The notes below the pieces were generated by a model. That model was not told where the DNA came from and did no database searches. It worked only from the letters and a program-made list of their open reading frames with translations. DNA of 12,692 nucleotides. Source: Gammaproteobacteria bacterium. GTDB taxonomy: Bacteria; Pseudomonadota; Gammaproteobacteria; UBA9214. The stretch is from contig DAOVVG010000048.1 in assembly GCA_030632175.1 (NCBI GenBank), positions 1 to 12,692 of the forward strand. The letters are read 5' to 3'. Both the position numbers and the translations under genes were made by a program. Shown piece by piece: positions 1 through 7,209 of the stretch (position 1 is its first letter; each line of letters starts with the position of its first letter).

Positions 1-3
1 AAA

Positions 4-79
4 TGGCTCCCCGGGACGGGCTCGAACCGCCGACCTAGTGATTAACAGTCACCCGCTCTACCAGCTGAGCTACCGGGGA
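4..79 (-). tRNA. tRNA-Asn (anticodon GTT)
   Basis: Read on the minus strand, a 76-nt cloverleaf begins TCCCCGGTAGCTCAG and ends in an encoded CCA. The acceptor arms pair, and the T arm contains GGTTCGAGCC. The anticodon loop reads ACTGTTAATC, with GTT at 46-44, so it decodes AAC/AAU as asparagine. It has its own promoter (102-131) and lies downstream of the pseudopilin gene on the same strand. Confidence 0.97.
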
Positions 80-101
80 ATAGAAAACTTGCAGGCTGCG
101 C

Positions 102-131
102 ATCATACTGGATGGCGGGGTTTTCGGTCAA
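102..131 (-). promoter_or_regulatory. sigma70-type promoter of tRNA-Asn
   Basis: On the minus strand there is a -35 box TTGACC (131-126, 5/6 match to TTGACA), an 18-nt spacer, and a -10 box TATGAT (107-102, 5/6 match to TATAAT). Transcription would start near 95, about 16 nt before the tRNA. The bases just after the -10 box are G/C-rich (GCGCAGCC), as is common for stringently controlled stable-RNA promoters. The call rests on sequence match only. Confidence 0.65.
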
Positions 132-159
132 CGCCGTATCTTTGTGTTTTTCCAGTTGT

Positions 160-693
160 TTATGAACAATTAACCGGTTTTCCGTCACAGCGTGTCCAGG
201 TAAGTCGTGGCCGGCCGGTATTTGAGAGGCAAATAACCCGGGGTTTTACCCGTTTACGGTTATCGCAGAAGGTGAAGGAGCTGTTCGTGCCGGGGCTGGC
301 ACCGTCGGGCTGGTAGACAATGCGTTTCCGGTAATTGCTGCTGCTCATGCGGATGCCAGACGATAATGGAGAGCCTGTTTGTAGCAGGCGTTCGTCCGTA
401 TCACGCTCCCGGTCGTTGCTCGCGAACAGTATCCAGCCATTTATCCATTCCTTGCTATCACCGCAGTTGAACCCGTCACTACTGGGGCAGAGCACCACTC
501 TCAGTCCATGTTTTACTGCTTCGCTGCGCGCAAGATGTAGTGCAGTAACAAATTGGTTGACCTCTGCAGCCATGCGGTTTTCCTGGATGAAACCTTGCAT
601 GCCGCTAACGCTGCCCACAGACAGGATTGATATGACCGACAGACTCACGATTAATTCGGGCAGAGTCAGTCCGCCCTGGCGGTAATTGCGCAT
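160..693 (-). CDS. FimT/GspH-type type IV pseudopilin
   Basis: This 177-residue protein has a class III prepilin signal. A short positive leader (MRNYRQGG) is followed by a cleavage point after Gly8, mature residues LTLPE with Glu at +5, and one hydrophobic helix (about 9-32). The remainder matches the GspH/FimT domain: a helix with ARSEA, then LCPSSDG, a second Cys, and a W..GW motif. Such minor pseudopilins prime pilus or pseudopilus assembly in the inner membrane after processing by prepilin peptidase. I chose the ATG at 693 because it places the leader correctly. The frame is open to 765, but that extension runs into the REP palindrome. No other pilus gene is nearby, so it is an orphan. 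FimT versus GspH cannot be decided here; FimT is likelier from the proline at +4 and the isolated location. Confidence 0.85.
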   Translation of the reverse strand: MRNYRQGGLTLPELIVSLSVISILSVGSVSGMQGFIQENRMAAEVNQFVTALHLARSEAVKHGLRVVLCPSSDGFNCGDSKEWINGWILFASNDRERDTDERLLQTGSPLSSGIRMSSSNYRKRIVYQPDGASPGTNSSFTFCDNRKRVKPRVICLSNTGRPRLTWTRCDGKPVNCS

Positions 694-735
694 GGTCATC
701 CAACATCCGTGTTTGATGAGAGTTAATAAAAAACC

Positions 736-802
736 TGTAGGAGCGGACCATGTCCGCGATTTCATAATAGAAAAGAAATCGCGGACATGGTCCGCTCCTA
801 CA
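736..802. repeat. GTAG-type REP inverted pair (copy 1)
   Basis: Two 28-nt arms (736-763 and 775-802) are perfect reverse complements around an 11-nt loop. Each arm begins with TGTAG and holds a small inner palindrome, GCGGAC-CAT-GTCCGC. This is the layout of GTAG-class REP sequences of gammaproteobacteria, arranged as a two-REP (BIME-like) unit. Such REPs are known to be spread by RAYT (REP-associated tyrosine) transposases; no RAYT gene lies in this window. The pair lies between the aminotransferase stop and the pseudopilin start. In RNA it would form a long hairpin that could stabilise or separate the two messages. No T-run follows, so it is not a standard terminator. Confidence 0.9.
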
Positions 803-882
803 AGAGGTGTTCTGTATTGTCGTGGAGAACTGCCGGAGAGGGAATCAGGCAGTTATGTATTGTGCTGTCAGCAGAAGCCGGG

Positions 883-2073
883 TCAGGCTGTCAGTGCCTT
901 GGTCAGGCGCGTGAGGGCGTCCTTGAGAATCTCCATGCTGGTAGCGAAGGAGATGCGTACGTAACCCGGGGCGCCAAAGGCAGAGCCCGGCACCAGTGCC
1001 ACACCGGCCTTGTCCAGCAGGTACTCGGCAAGTTCGATGTCGTTACTGACGCTCTCAAGCCGGTCAATCACGGCCTGCATATGCGGAAAGCAATAGAACG
1101 TCCCATCGGCCGGCAGGCAAACAACCCCCGGAATCTGGTTCAGGGCCTCGACCACATAGTCATGACGTTCCCTGAATGCCTTGATCATTGGCTGGATACA
1201 GGACTGGTCGCCTTCCAGGGCGGTCTGCGCCGCGACCTGTGAGATGGAGGCCGGGTTGGAGGTGCTCTGTGACTGGACCTTCTTCATGGACTTAATTAAT
1301 TCGGCCGGACCGCCGGCATAGCCAATTCGCCAGCCGGTCATGGCATAGACCTTGGATACGCCGTTTAAAACGATGGTGCGGTCGTACAGGTCCGGGCAGG
1401 CGTTCAGAATGTTGCTGAAGGGCTCTGCACTCCAGAGGATATGTTCGTACATGTCATCAGTGGCGATCAGCACCTGTGGATGTTGCTGCAGTACCTTGCC
1501 CAGCGCCTCAAGCTCTGCACGGGTATAGGCAACCCCGGTGGGATTGGAAGGACTGTTGATGACGACCAGGCGGGTTTTCGGTGTGATAGCAGCCGCCAGT
1601 TGTCCAGGTGTGATCTTGAAGCGGCTATCCACTCCGGTGGAGACAATCACGGGTTCTCCCTCGGCCAGCAGCACCATGTCCGGGTAGGAAACCCAGTAGG
1701 GAGCAGGGATAATAACTTCGTCACCGCTATTGAGCAGGGCCTGGCAGAGGTTGTAGAAGCTCTGCTTGCCGCCACAGGAAACCAGTATCTGGTCGGCGGC
1801 ATAGTCCAGCCCGTTATCATGTTTGAATTTCGCTATAATGGCTTTTTTTAGCGCAGGGGTACCGTCGACTGCGGTATAGCGCGTAAAACCATCCTTGATC
1901 GCCTGGATGGCCGCGTCCTTGATATGGTCCGGTGTGTCAAAGTCCGGTTCGCCCGCACCCAGCCCGATGATGTTTTTGCCGGCTGCGCGCAGCTCGGTAA
2001 CCCGCGCGTTAACCGCCAGGGTTGGAGAGGGTTTGACGCGTTGTACCCGTTTCGCCAGTTTGAGCTTGTCCAA
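883..2073 (-). CDS. PLP-dependent class I aminotransferase (aspartate aminotransferase-like, Ibeta type)
   Basis: The 396-residue protein matches fold-type I aminotransferases in length and motifs. The N-terminal RVQRVKPSPT and LGAGEPDFDTP are typical of the Ibeta aspartate aminotransferase group (names aspC, aatA or aspB are used). Visible active-site residues are Trp127 (APYW), Asn177 (NPTG), Asp206 and Tyr209 (DDMYE), the Schiff-base Lys241 (SKVYAMTGWRIG) and the substrate carboxylate Arg373 (YVRISFA). It would transfer the amino group between aspartate and 2-oxoglutarate in the cytosol. Some relatives also use prephenate or aromatic substrates, so specificity is not certain. The start is TTG (2073-2071), with GGGA (2084-2081) 7 nt upstream; this gives the usual short N-terminus. 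It is divergent from uvrB. Confidence 0.93.
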   Translation of the reverse strand: MDKLKLAKRVQRVKPSPTLAVNARVTELRAAGKNIIGLGAGEPDFDTPDHIKDAAIQAIKDGFTRYTAVDGTPALKKAIIAKFKHDNGLDYAADQILVSCGGKQSFYNLCQALLNSGDEVIIPAPYWVSYPDMVLLAEGEPVIVSTGVDSRFKITPGQLAAAITPKTRLVVINSPSNPTGVAYTRAELEALGKVLQQHPQVLIATDDMYEHILWSAEPFSNILNACPDLYDRTIVLNGVSKVYAMTGWRIGYAGGPAELIKSMKKVQSQSTSNPASISQVAAQTALEGDQSCIQPMIKAFRERHDYVVEALNQIPGVVCLPADGTFYCFPHMQAVIDRLESVSNDIELAEYLLDKAGVALVPGSAFGAPGYVRISFATSMEILKDALTRLTKALTA

Positions 2074-2115
2074 TGTCGTGTCCCGTTAGCCAGATAGTCG
2101 AAGAACCACATGTTT

Positions 2116-2144
2116 ATCATACTCAATACCCGTTGTCTGCTAAA
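2116..2144 (-). promoter_or_regulatory. possible promoter of the aminotransferase gene
   Basis: On the minus strand a TATGAT (2121-2116) lies 17 nt after TTTAGC (2144-2139, only 3/6 to consensus). The start site would be near 2109, leaving a leader of about 35 nt before the TTG start. The -35 is weak, so this is tentative. The 76-bp divergent gap must also hold the uvrB promoter. I see no CTGT-N8-ACAG LexA box in it. Confidence 0.3.
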
Positions 2145-2149
2145 AGCCT

Positions 2150-4162
2150 GTGAGTGAACTATTCCAGCTGAGCACGGAGATGCAGCCCGCCGGTGACCAG
2201 CCGGCGGCGATCAAGGCGCTGGTCGAGGGGCTGGAGGACGGGCTGGCCCATCAGACCCTGCTCGGTGTTACCGGTTCGGGCAAGACCTATACCATTGCCA
2301 ATGTGGTCCAGGACGTGCAACGTCCGACCCTGATACTGGCCCCCAACAAGACCCTTGCGGCGCAGTTGTACGGGGAAATGCGGGAAATGTTTCCCGATAA
2401 CGCCATTGAATATTTTGTCTCTTATTACGACTACTACCAGCCCGAGGCCTATGTGCCGGCCTCTGATACCTTTATAGAGAAGGATGCCTCGGTCAATGAG
2501 CATATCGAGCAGATGCGCCTGTCAGCCACCAAGGCCCTGCTGGAGCGGCCGGATGCCATCATCGTGGCGACGGTCTCGGCAATCTATGGCCTGGGAGACC
2601 CGCGTGCCTACCTGAAGATGGTGCTGCACCTGGTGCGTGGCGAGAAACTGGACCAGCGTGCCTTGTTGCGACGCCTGGCTGAGCTGCAATACAGCCGTAA
2701 TGATGTAGAACTGCACCGTGCTACCTATCGGGTCCGCGGCGAGGTAATTGATATTTTTCCGGCGGAGTCGGATGGCGAGGCGGTGCGTGTCGAGCTGTTT
2801 GATGACGAGATCGATACGCTGGCCTGGTTTGATCCGTTGACCGGCGAGGTGCTGCGCCGGGTGCCGCGCCTGACAATCTATCCCAAGACACATTACGCTA
2901 CGCCACGCGAGGTTATTCACGGGGCGATGGAACATATCAAGGTTGAATTAAAGCAGCGGCTCAAACAGCTTAACGACAACAACAAGCTGGTGGAGGCACA
3001 GCGACTGGAGCAGCGAACCCTGTTTGATCTGGAAATGATGACGGAGCTTGGCTACTGCTCGGGCATCGAGAATTATTCACGCTATTTGTCCGGCCGCAAG
3101 GCGGGGGAGCCACCGCCAACATTGTTCGACTATCTGCCTCAGAATGCGTTGCTGGTCATCGATGAATCGCATGTCACCATCCCGCAGCTGGGCGGAATGT
3201 ATCGAGGCGATCGTTCCCGCAAGGAAAACCTGGTCGAGTACGGATTTCGCTTGCCGTCGGCGCTTGATAACCGGCCACTGCGCTTTGATGAGTTCGAAGC
3301 GTTGGCGCCGCAGGTGATATTTACGTCTGCAACCCCGGGGACGTATGAGGAAGAACATGCCGGAGCGGTGGTCGAACAGGTGATTCGGCCGACAGGATTA
3401 ATAGACCCGCAAATAGATGTTCGCCCGGCCGGTACCCAGGTAGATGACCTGTTATCGGAGATTCGCCAGCGGGTGGCGGTGGGTGATCGTGTGCTGGTGA
3501 CGACGTTGACCAAACGGATGGCGGAAGACCTTACCGAGTATTTTGCAGAACATGGTGTGCGGGTGCGTTATCTGCACTCGGATATTGATACCGTTGAGCG
3601 AGTGGAAATCATCCGTGACCTGCGGCTGGGTGAATTTGATGTGCTGGTCGGTATTAACCTGCTGCGCGAGGGGCTGGATATACCCGAGGTCTCCCTGGTT
3701 GCCATACTGGATGCCGACAAGGAAGGCTTTTTGCGTTCGGAACGTTCACTGATCCAGACGATCGGGCGGGCAGCCCGTCATGTTGATGGCAAGGCTATTC
3801 TCTACGCCGACAAAATTACCGGCTCAATGCGCCGTGCTATCGACGAAACCACACGCCGCAGGGAAAAACAGCAGGCGTTTAATGAGGCGCATGGCATTAC
3901 TCCGAGTGGTGTAAAGAAAGCGGTGACAGATATTCTTGAAGGTGCGCTGGGGCCAGGCAGGTCATCTACACGGGGCTATTCCCGGGTGGCGGAGGAGATG
4001 ATTAGCTACGGCCGCATGACGCCTGCGCAGCTGGCAAAAGAGATCGGCAAGCTGGAGCAGACGATGTATGAACATGCCCGGAACCTGGAGTTTGAAGAGG
4101 CCGCACGGTTACGTGACCAGATCCGCCATATCCAGCTGGGTAATCTGGGCCTGGCGGATTGA
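2150..4162 (+). CDS. uvrB: UvrABC system protein B
   Basis: UvrB (670 residues, normal family length) is the damage-verifying helicase-like subunit of nucleotide excision repair. UvrA loads it on DNA and it then recruits UvrC. Motifs in order are Walker A GVTGSGKT (39-46), the beta-hairpin YDYYQPEAYVP (93-103) that threads between strands, DESH (338-341), FTSATP (391-396), INLLREGLDIPE (502-513), QTIGRAAR (536-543) and the C-terminal UVR domain (about 627-662) that contacts UvrC. The GTG start is supported by residue-for-residue alignment with the E. coli N-terminus (F.L....P.GDQP) and by an in-frame stop at 2141. There is no convincing Shine-Dalgarno and no recognisable LexA box upstream, so SOS control is not evident from sequence. 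Confidence 0.98.
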   Translation: MSELFQLSTEMQPAGDQPAAIKALVEGLEDGLAHQTLLGVTGSGKTYTIANVVQDVQRPTLILAPNKTLAAQLYGEMREMFPDNAIEYFVSYYDYYQPEAYVPASDTFIEKDASVNEHIEQMRLSATKALLERPDAIIVATVSAIYGLGDPRAYLKMVLHLVRGEKLDQRALLRRLAELQYSRNDVELHRATYRVRGEVIDIFPAESDGEAVRVELFDDEIDTLAWFDPLTGEVLRRVPRLTIYPKTHYATPREVIHGAMEHIKVELKQRLKQLNDNNKLVEAQRLEQRTLFDLEMMTELGYCSGIENYSRYLSGRKAGEPPPTLFDYLPQNALLVIDESHVTIPQLGGMYRGDRSRKENLVEYGFRLPSALDNRPLRFDEFEALAPQVIFTSATPGTYEEEHAGAVVEQVIRPTGLIDPQIDVRPAGTQVDDLLSEIRQRVAVGDRVLVTTLTKRMAEDLTEYFAEHGVRVRYLHSDIDTVERVEIIRDLRLGEFDVLVGINLLREGLDIPEVSLVAILDADKEGFLRSERSLIQTIGRAARHVDGKAILYADKITGSMRRAIDETTRRREKQQAFNEAHGITPSGVKKAVTDILEGALGPGRSSTRGYSRVAEEMISYGRMTPAQLAKEIGKLEQTMYEHARNLEFEEAARLRDQIRHIQLGNLGLAD

Positions 4163-4194
4163 CCTGGTCATAAAATTACGACGCCAACGCCATC

Positions 4195-4277
4195 AATTCA
4201 GTTGTAGGAGCGGACCTTGTCCGCGATGGTGTTGATTCGGCAGCGATCGCGGACACGGTCCGCTCCTACACTGAATT
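4195..4277. repeat. GTAG-type REP inverted pair (copy 2)
   Basis: Two 25-nt arms (4203-4227 and 4246-4270) are reverse complements with one mismatch, around an 18-nt loop. Flanking AATTCAG (4195-4201) and CTGAATT (4271-4277) extend the pairing with a one-base bulge. The arm sequence is the same family as copy 1 (TGTAGGAGCGGACC), with an inner GCGGAC/GTCCGC-like hairpin. It fills the gap between the uvrB stop and the tRNA-Val promoter. There is no T-run, so transcription termination is not implied. Confidence 0.88.
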
Positions 4278-4296
4278 AGATATCTCCGCGGTAAAC

Positions 4297-4326
4297 TTGC
4301 AAAAATACCCTCAAATCTTGTATCTT
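4297..4326 (+). promoter_or_regulatory. possible promoter of tRNA-Val / thrS
   Basis: TTGCAA (4297-4302, 4/6) is followed after 18 nt by TATCTT (4321-4326, 4/6). The start would be near 4333, a few bases before the tRNA at 4340. It is the best candidate between REP copy 2 and the tRNA, but both boxes are imperfect. Confidence 0.4.
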
Positions 4327-4339
4327 CCCTTTCCTTCGC

Positions 4340-4416
4340 AGGCGCGTAGCTCAGTTGGTTAGAGCACCACCTTGACATGGTGGGGGTCGGTGGTTCGAAT
4401 CCACTCGCGCCTACCA
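4340..4416 (+). tRNA. tRNA-Val (anticodon GAC)
   Basis: The 77-nt cloverleaf has acceptor arm AGGCGCG pairing with CGCGCCT, and an encoded CCA at 4414-4416. The D arm is TAGCTCAGTTGGTTAGAGC and the T arm is TGGTTCGAATCCA. The anticodon stem CCACC/GGTGG encloses a loop with GAC at 4374-4376, giving valine (GUC/GUU codons). It ends 69 nt before thrS with no terminator between, so read-through into thrS is plausible. Confidence 0.97.
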
Positions 4417-4485
4417 TTTAAATACAGGAAATTTCGCAAGAATATTTCATGTGGCCTCTCGTATTGGTCACCACTGGAGCAGCAT

Positions 4486-6417
4486 ATGCCTACAGTTACT
4501 CTCCCCGACGGCAGTCGCCGTGAATTTGATCAGTCTGTTTCCGTTTTTGATATCGCTGCCGATATCGGGCCGGGACTTGCCAGGGCGGCACTGGCCGGCA
4601 AGGTTGATGGTGTGCTGGTGGATACCTCGCATGTCATCGAACAGGACGCAGCGCTCGCGATCATAACCAGCAGGGACGAGGATGCGCTTGAGCTGATGCG
4701 TCATGATGCGGCACATGTAATGGCGCAGGCTGTGCAGGAACTGTATCCCGGCACCCAGGTGACTATTGGCCCGGCCATCGAAGACGGTTTTTACTACGAT
4801 TTTGCCCGTGATGAGGCGTTTACACCGGAAGACCTCACGGCCATCGAAAAACGCATGCACGAGATTGTAAAGCGTGATCTTAAAATCGAACGCGAGGTCT
4901 GGGACCGTGATCAGGCCGTCAAGGTGTTCGCTGAGATCGGTGAAGCCTACAAGGTTGAAATCATCAATGACGTAATCCCGGAAGGCGAGGAAGTCTCGGT
5001 CTACCGTCAGGGCGACTGGTTTGATGTCTGCCGCGGTCCGCATTTGCCCAGTACCGGCAAGCTTGGCAAGGGCTTCAAGCTGATGAAGCTGGCGGGCGCC
5101 TACTGGCGCGGTGATTCGAATAACCCCATGCTGCAACGCATATACGGCACTGCCTGGCGCGACAAGAAAGAGCTGAAGGCCTATCTCGAACGGCTGGAAG
5201 AAGCGGAGAAGCGTGATCACCGCAAGCTTGGCAAGGTCATGGATCTGTATCACACCCAGGAAGAAGCCCCGGGCATGGTGTTCTGGCACGATAGTGGCTG
5301 GCAGATCTACCTGGTGATCCAGGAATATATCCGTGGCAGGCTGAAGCGGCAAGGCTACCAGGAAATCCATACCCCGCACATTATTGACCGTTCGCTGTGG
5401 GAGAAGTCCGGACACTGGGAAAAATTTTCCGATGACATGTTTACCACGGAGTCGGAAAACCGTACCTATGCCATCAAGCCGATGAACTGCCCGGCGCATA
5501 TTCAGGTTTTCAATCAGGGGCTGAAAAGTTATCGCGACTTGCCGTTGCGTCTGGCAGAGTTTGGCTCCTGTACCCGCAATGAACCTTCAGGGACATTGCA
5601 TGGCCTCATGCGAGTGCGAAATTTTGTACAGGATGATGCGCACATCTTTTGTACTGAAAATCAGATACAGGATGAGGTTTCATCATTTATCGATCTGTTG
5701 TATCAGGTGTATGCCGATTTCGGCTTTGGTGAAGTCAGCGTGAAGTTCTCGACCCGTCCTGCAGATCGGGTGGGGGATGATAGCTTGTGGGACAAGGCAG
5801 AGGCCGCATTGCAGGCCGTGCTGGATCACAAGCAGCTGGACTGGGAACTGCAGCCGGGGGAAGGCGCCTTCTACGGGCCCAAGATTGAGTTCAACCTGAA
5901 GGATTGCCTGGGTCGGGTCTGGCAACTGGGTACGATTCAGCTGGATTTCTCCATGCCTGGCCGGCTGGGGGCGCACTATATCGCTGAAGACGGCAGCAAA
6001 CAGGTGCCTGTCATGCTGCACCGGGCTATTTTGGGCTCACTGGAGCGATTTATAGGGATTTTGATCGAACATTACGCCGGTTCACTGCCACTTTGGCTGG
6101 CTCCGGTACAGGCCGTTATCCTTAATATTACGGACAAGCAGGCTGACTATGCGCGAAAAGTGGAAGAATCCTTGAGAAATAAGGGCCTGAGAGTTAATTC
6201 GGACTTGAGAAATGAGAAGATCGGCTTTAAAATCCGCGAGCACACGATTAAACACGTTCCCTATCTGCTGGTAATCGGCGATCGGGAGGTGGAAGCTGGT
6301 ACCGTGGCCGTGCGCACGCGAAGCGGTGGGGAACTGGGCAGTATGCCGTTAGAACGGCTTGCCGAGGGACTGAAAACCGAGTCTGCGAGCCACGGCCGTA
6401 CTGTTTTGGAGGACTGA
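4486..6417 (+). CDS. thrS: threonine--tRNA ligase
   Basis: This 643-residue class II synthetase charges tRNA-Thr in the cytosol. It has an N-terminal TGS domain (about 1-61) and an editing domain with HDAAH (73-77), Cys182 and His186, which removes mischarged serine. The catalytic core holds Cys335 (MNCP), His386 (DDAHIF) and His512 (MLHRA), matching the three zinc ligands of E. coli ThrRS, and motif 2 with Arg364 (CTRNEPSGTLHG). The anticodon-binding domain is C-terminal (about 537-635). The start at 4486 follows GGAG (4476-4479) by 6 nt and gives the usual MPTVTLPDGS. The open frame extends back into tRNA-Val and is not used. It heads thrS-infC-rpmI-rplT. In E. coli ThrRS represses its own mRNA through a tRNA-like operator; I did not establish such a fold here. 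Confidence 0.98.
   Translation: MPTVTLPDGSRREFDQSVSVFDIAADIGPGLARAALAGKVDGVLVDTSHVIEQDAALAIITSRDEDALELMRHDAAHVMAQAVQELYPGTQVTIGPAIEDGFYYDFARDEAFTPEDLTAIEKRMHEIVKRDLKIEREVWDRDQAVKVFAEIGEAYKVEIINDVIPEGEEVSVYRQGDWFDVCRGPHLPSTGKLGKGFKLMKLAGAYWRGDSNNPMLQRIYGTAWRDKKELKAYLERLEEAEKRDHRKLGKVMDLYHTQEEAPGMVFWHDSGWQIYLVIQEYIRGRLKRQGYQEIHTPHIIDRSLWEKSGHWEKFSDDMFTTESENRTYAIKPMNCPAHIQVFNQGLKSYRDLPLRLAEFGSCTRNEPSGTLHGLMRVRNFVQDDAHIFCTENQIQDEVSSFIDLLYQVYADFGFGEVSVKFSTRPADRVGDDSLWDKAEAALQAVLDHKQLDWELQPGEGAFYGPKIEFNLKDCLGRVWQLGTIQLDFSMPGRLGAHYIAEDGSKQVPVMLHRAILGSLERFIGILIEHYAGSLPLWLAPVQAVILNITDKQADYARKVEESLRNKGLRVNSDLRNEKIGFKIREHTIKHVPYLLVIGDREVEAGTVAVRTRSGGELGSMPLERLAEGLKTESASHGRTVLED
6408..6413 (+). promoter_or_regulatory. 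Shine-Dalgarno that fixes the ATC start of infC
   Basis: GGAGGA lies in the last codons of thrS, 7 nt before the ATC at 6421, which is ideal spacing. No ATG, GTG or TTG lies at a usable distance. This site therefore decides the infC start, and translation is probably coupled to termination of thrS at 6415-6417. Confidence 0.85.
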
Positions 6418-6420
6418 AGT

Positions 6421-6945
6421 ATCGCTGCAAAAAAACCGCAACACCGGATTAATGAAAAGATTATTGTTCCTGAAGTACGCGTAATTGATCAGGAAGGTGA
6501 GCAGGTCGGGGTCGTTTCAATTGAAGAGGCGTACAAGTTAGCCAGTGATATCAATCTTGATCTGGTAGAGATTTCGCCGAATGCCGAGCCACCTGTTTGC
6601 CGGATTATGGATTACGGCAAATTCCGGTTTGAAGAGAACAAGAAGCTCCAGACAGCCAAGAAGAAGCAGAAGCAGACCCAGGTCAAGGAGATCAAGTTCC
6701 GGCCGGGTACCGATATTGGCGATTACAATATCAAACTGCGCAAGCTGATCAGCTTCCTGGAAGACGGTGATCGAACCAAGGTAACACTGCGGTTCCGCGG
6801 CCGGGAAATGGCGCATCAGGATCTGGGTATGCAGCTATTGCAGCGAGTGAAGGTCGATCTTGATGACTACGGGACAGTAGAGCAGGAACCAAAGATGGAA
6901 GGCCGCTTGATGGTGATGGTACTTGCACCTAAAAAGAACAAGTAA
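6421..6945 (+). CDS. infC: translation initiation factor IF-3, non-canonical ATC start
   Basis: IF3 (174 residues from the ATC) binds the 30S subunit, keeps it apart from 50S and checks the start codon and initiator tRNA. The N-domain (RIN, DLVEISPNAEPPVCRIMDYG) and C-domain (VKEIKFRPGT 88-97, RFRGREMAH 124-132, ending LAPKKNK) are complete. The frame has no ATG before codon 63, inside the conserved N-domain, so starting there would delete that domain. The thrS stop (6415-6417) is in the same frame, which limits the true start to 6418 or later. ATC at 6421, 7 nt after GGAGGA, gives fMet-AAKKPQHRIN. E. coli infC uses AUU and is repressed by IF3 through rejection of that codon; AUC should work the same way (inference). 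Confidence 0.96.
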   Translation: MAAKKPQHRINEKIIVPEVRVIDQEGEQVGVVSIEEAYKLASDINLDLVEISPNAEPPVCRIMDYGKFRFEENKKLQTAKKKQKQTQVKEIKFRPGTDIGDYNIKLRKLISFLEDGDRTKVTLRFRGREMAHQDLGMQLLQRVKVDLDDYGTVEQEPKMEGRLMVMVLAPKKNK

Positions 6946-6991
6946 GCCGAAATGAGTTTATAAAGATTTAAGTATTGTGGAGTAACAGGAA

Positions 6992-7189
6992 ATGCCAAAG
7001 TTAAAAACGAACCGGGGTGCAGCGAAGCGCTTCAAAAAGACGGGCTCAGGCGGTTTCAAGCGTGGCCAGTCACATCTTCGTCACATCCTTACGAAGAAGA
7101 GCAGCAAGCGCAAGCGTCAGCTGGGCTCACCGGCTGAAGTGAACAAGGCAGATGTCGCCATGGTTCGCCGCATGTTGCCATTTGTTTGA
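6992..7189 (+). CDS. rpmI: 50S ribosomal protein L35
   Basis: This 65-residue, very basic protein (MPKLKTNRGAAKRF..., RQLGSPAEV near residues 43-51, ending RRMLPFV) has the full family length. L35 is a small protein of the large subunit. The start has a GGAG (6979-6982) at suitable distance and a second AGGA close to the ATG. It sits 46 nt after infC and 20 nt before rplT. In E. coli this gene and rplT are repressed by L20 through an RNA structure around the infC-rpmI junction; an equivalent here is likely by synteny but was not folded. Confidence 0.98.
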   Translation: MPKLKTNRGAAKRFKKTGSGGFKRGQSHLRHILTKKSSKRKRQLGSPAEVNKADVAMVRRMLPFV

Positions 7190-7209
7190 ATATTTAGAGG
7201 TAGTTAGTA

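Noticed and set aside
160..765. Longer 201-residue version of the pseudopilin starting at 765
   Set aside because: The extra residues come from the REP palindrome and push the prepilin leader away from the N-terminus; the ATG at 693 places the cleavage site correctly.
4193..4417. Minus-strand open frame (GASGFEPPTPT type)
   Set aside because: It is the antisense of tRNA-Val and REP copy 2, a familiar false gene that arises over tRNA sequences.
4372..4485. 38-codon N-terminal extension of thrS
   Set aside because: It runs into tRNA-Val and does not match the family; the ATG at 4486 has a good SD and the standard N-terminus.
4468..5499. 343-codon minus-strand open frame
   Set aside because: It lies wholly opposite thrS, has no family features or ribosome-binding site, and is explained by the codon bias of thrS.
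6607..6945. infC starting at the first ATG (112 residues)
   Set aside because: This would remove the N-domain of IF3; the conserved sequence continues upstream to the ATC with a strong SD.
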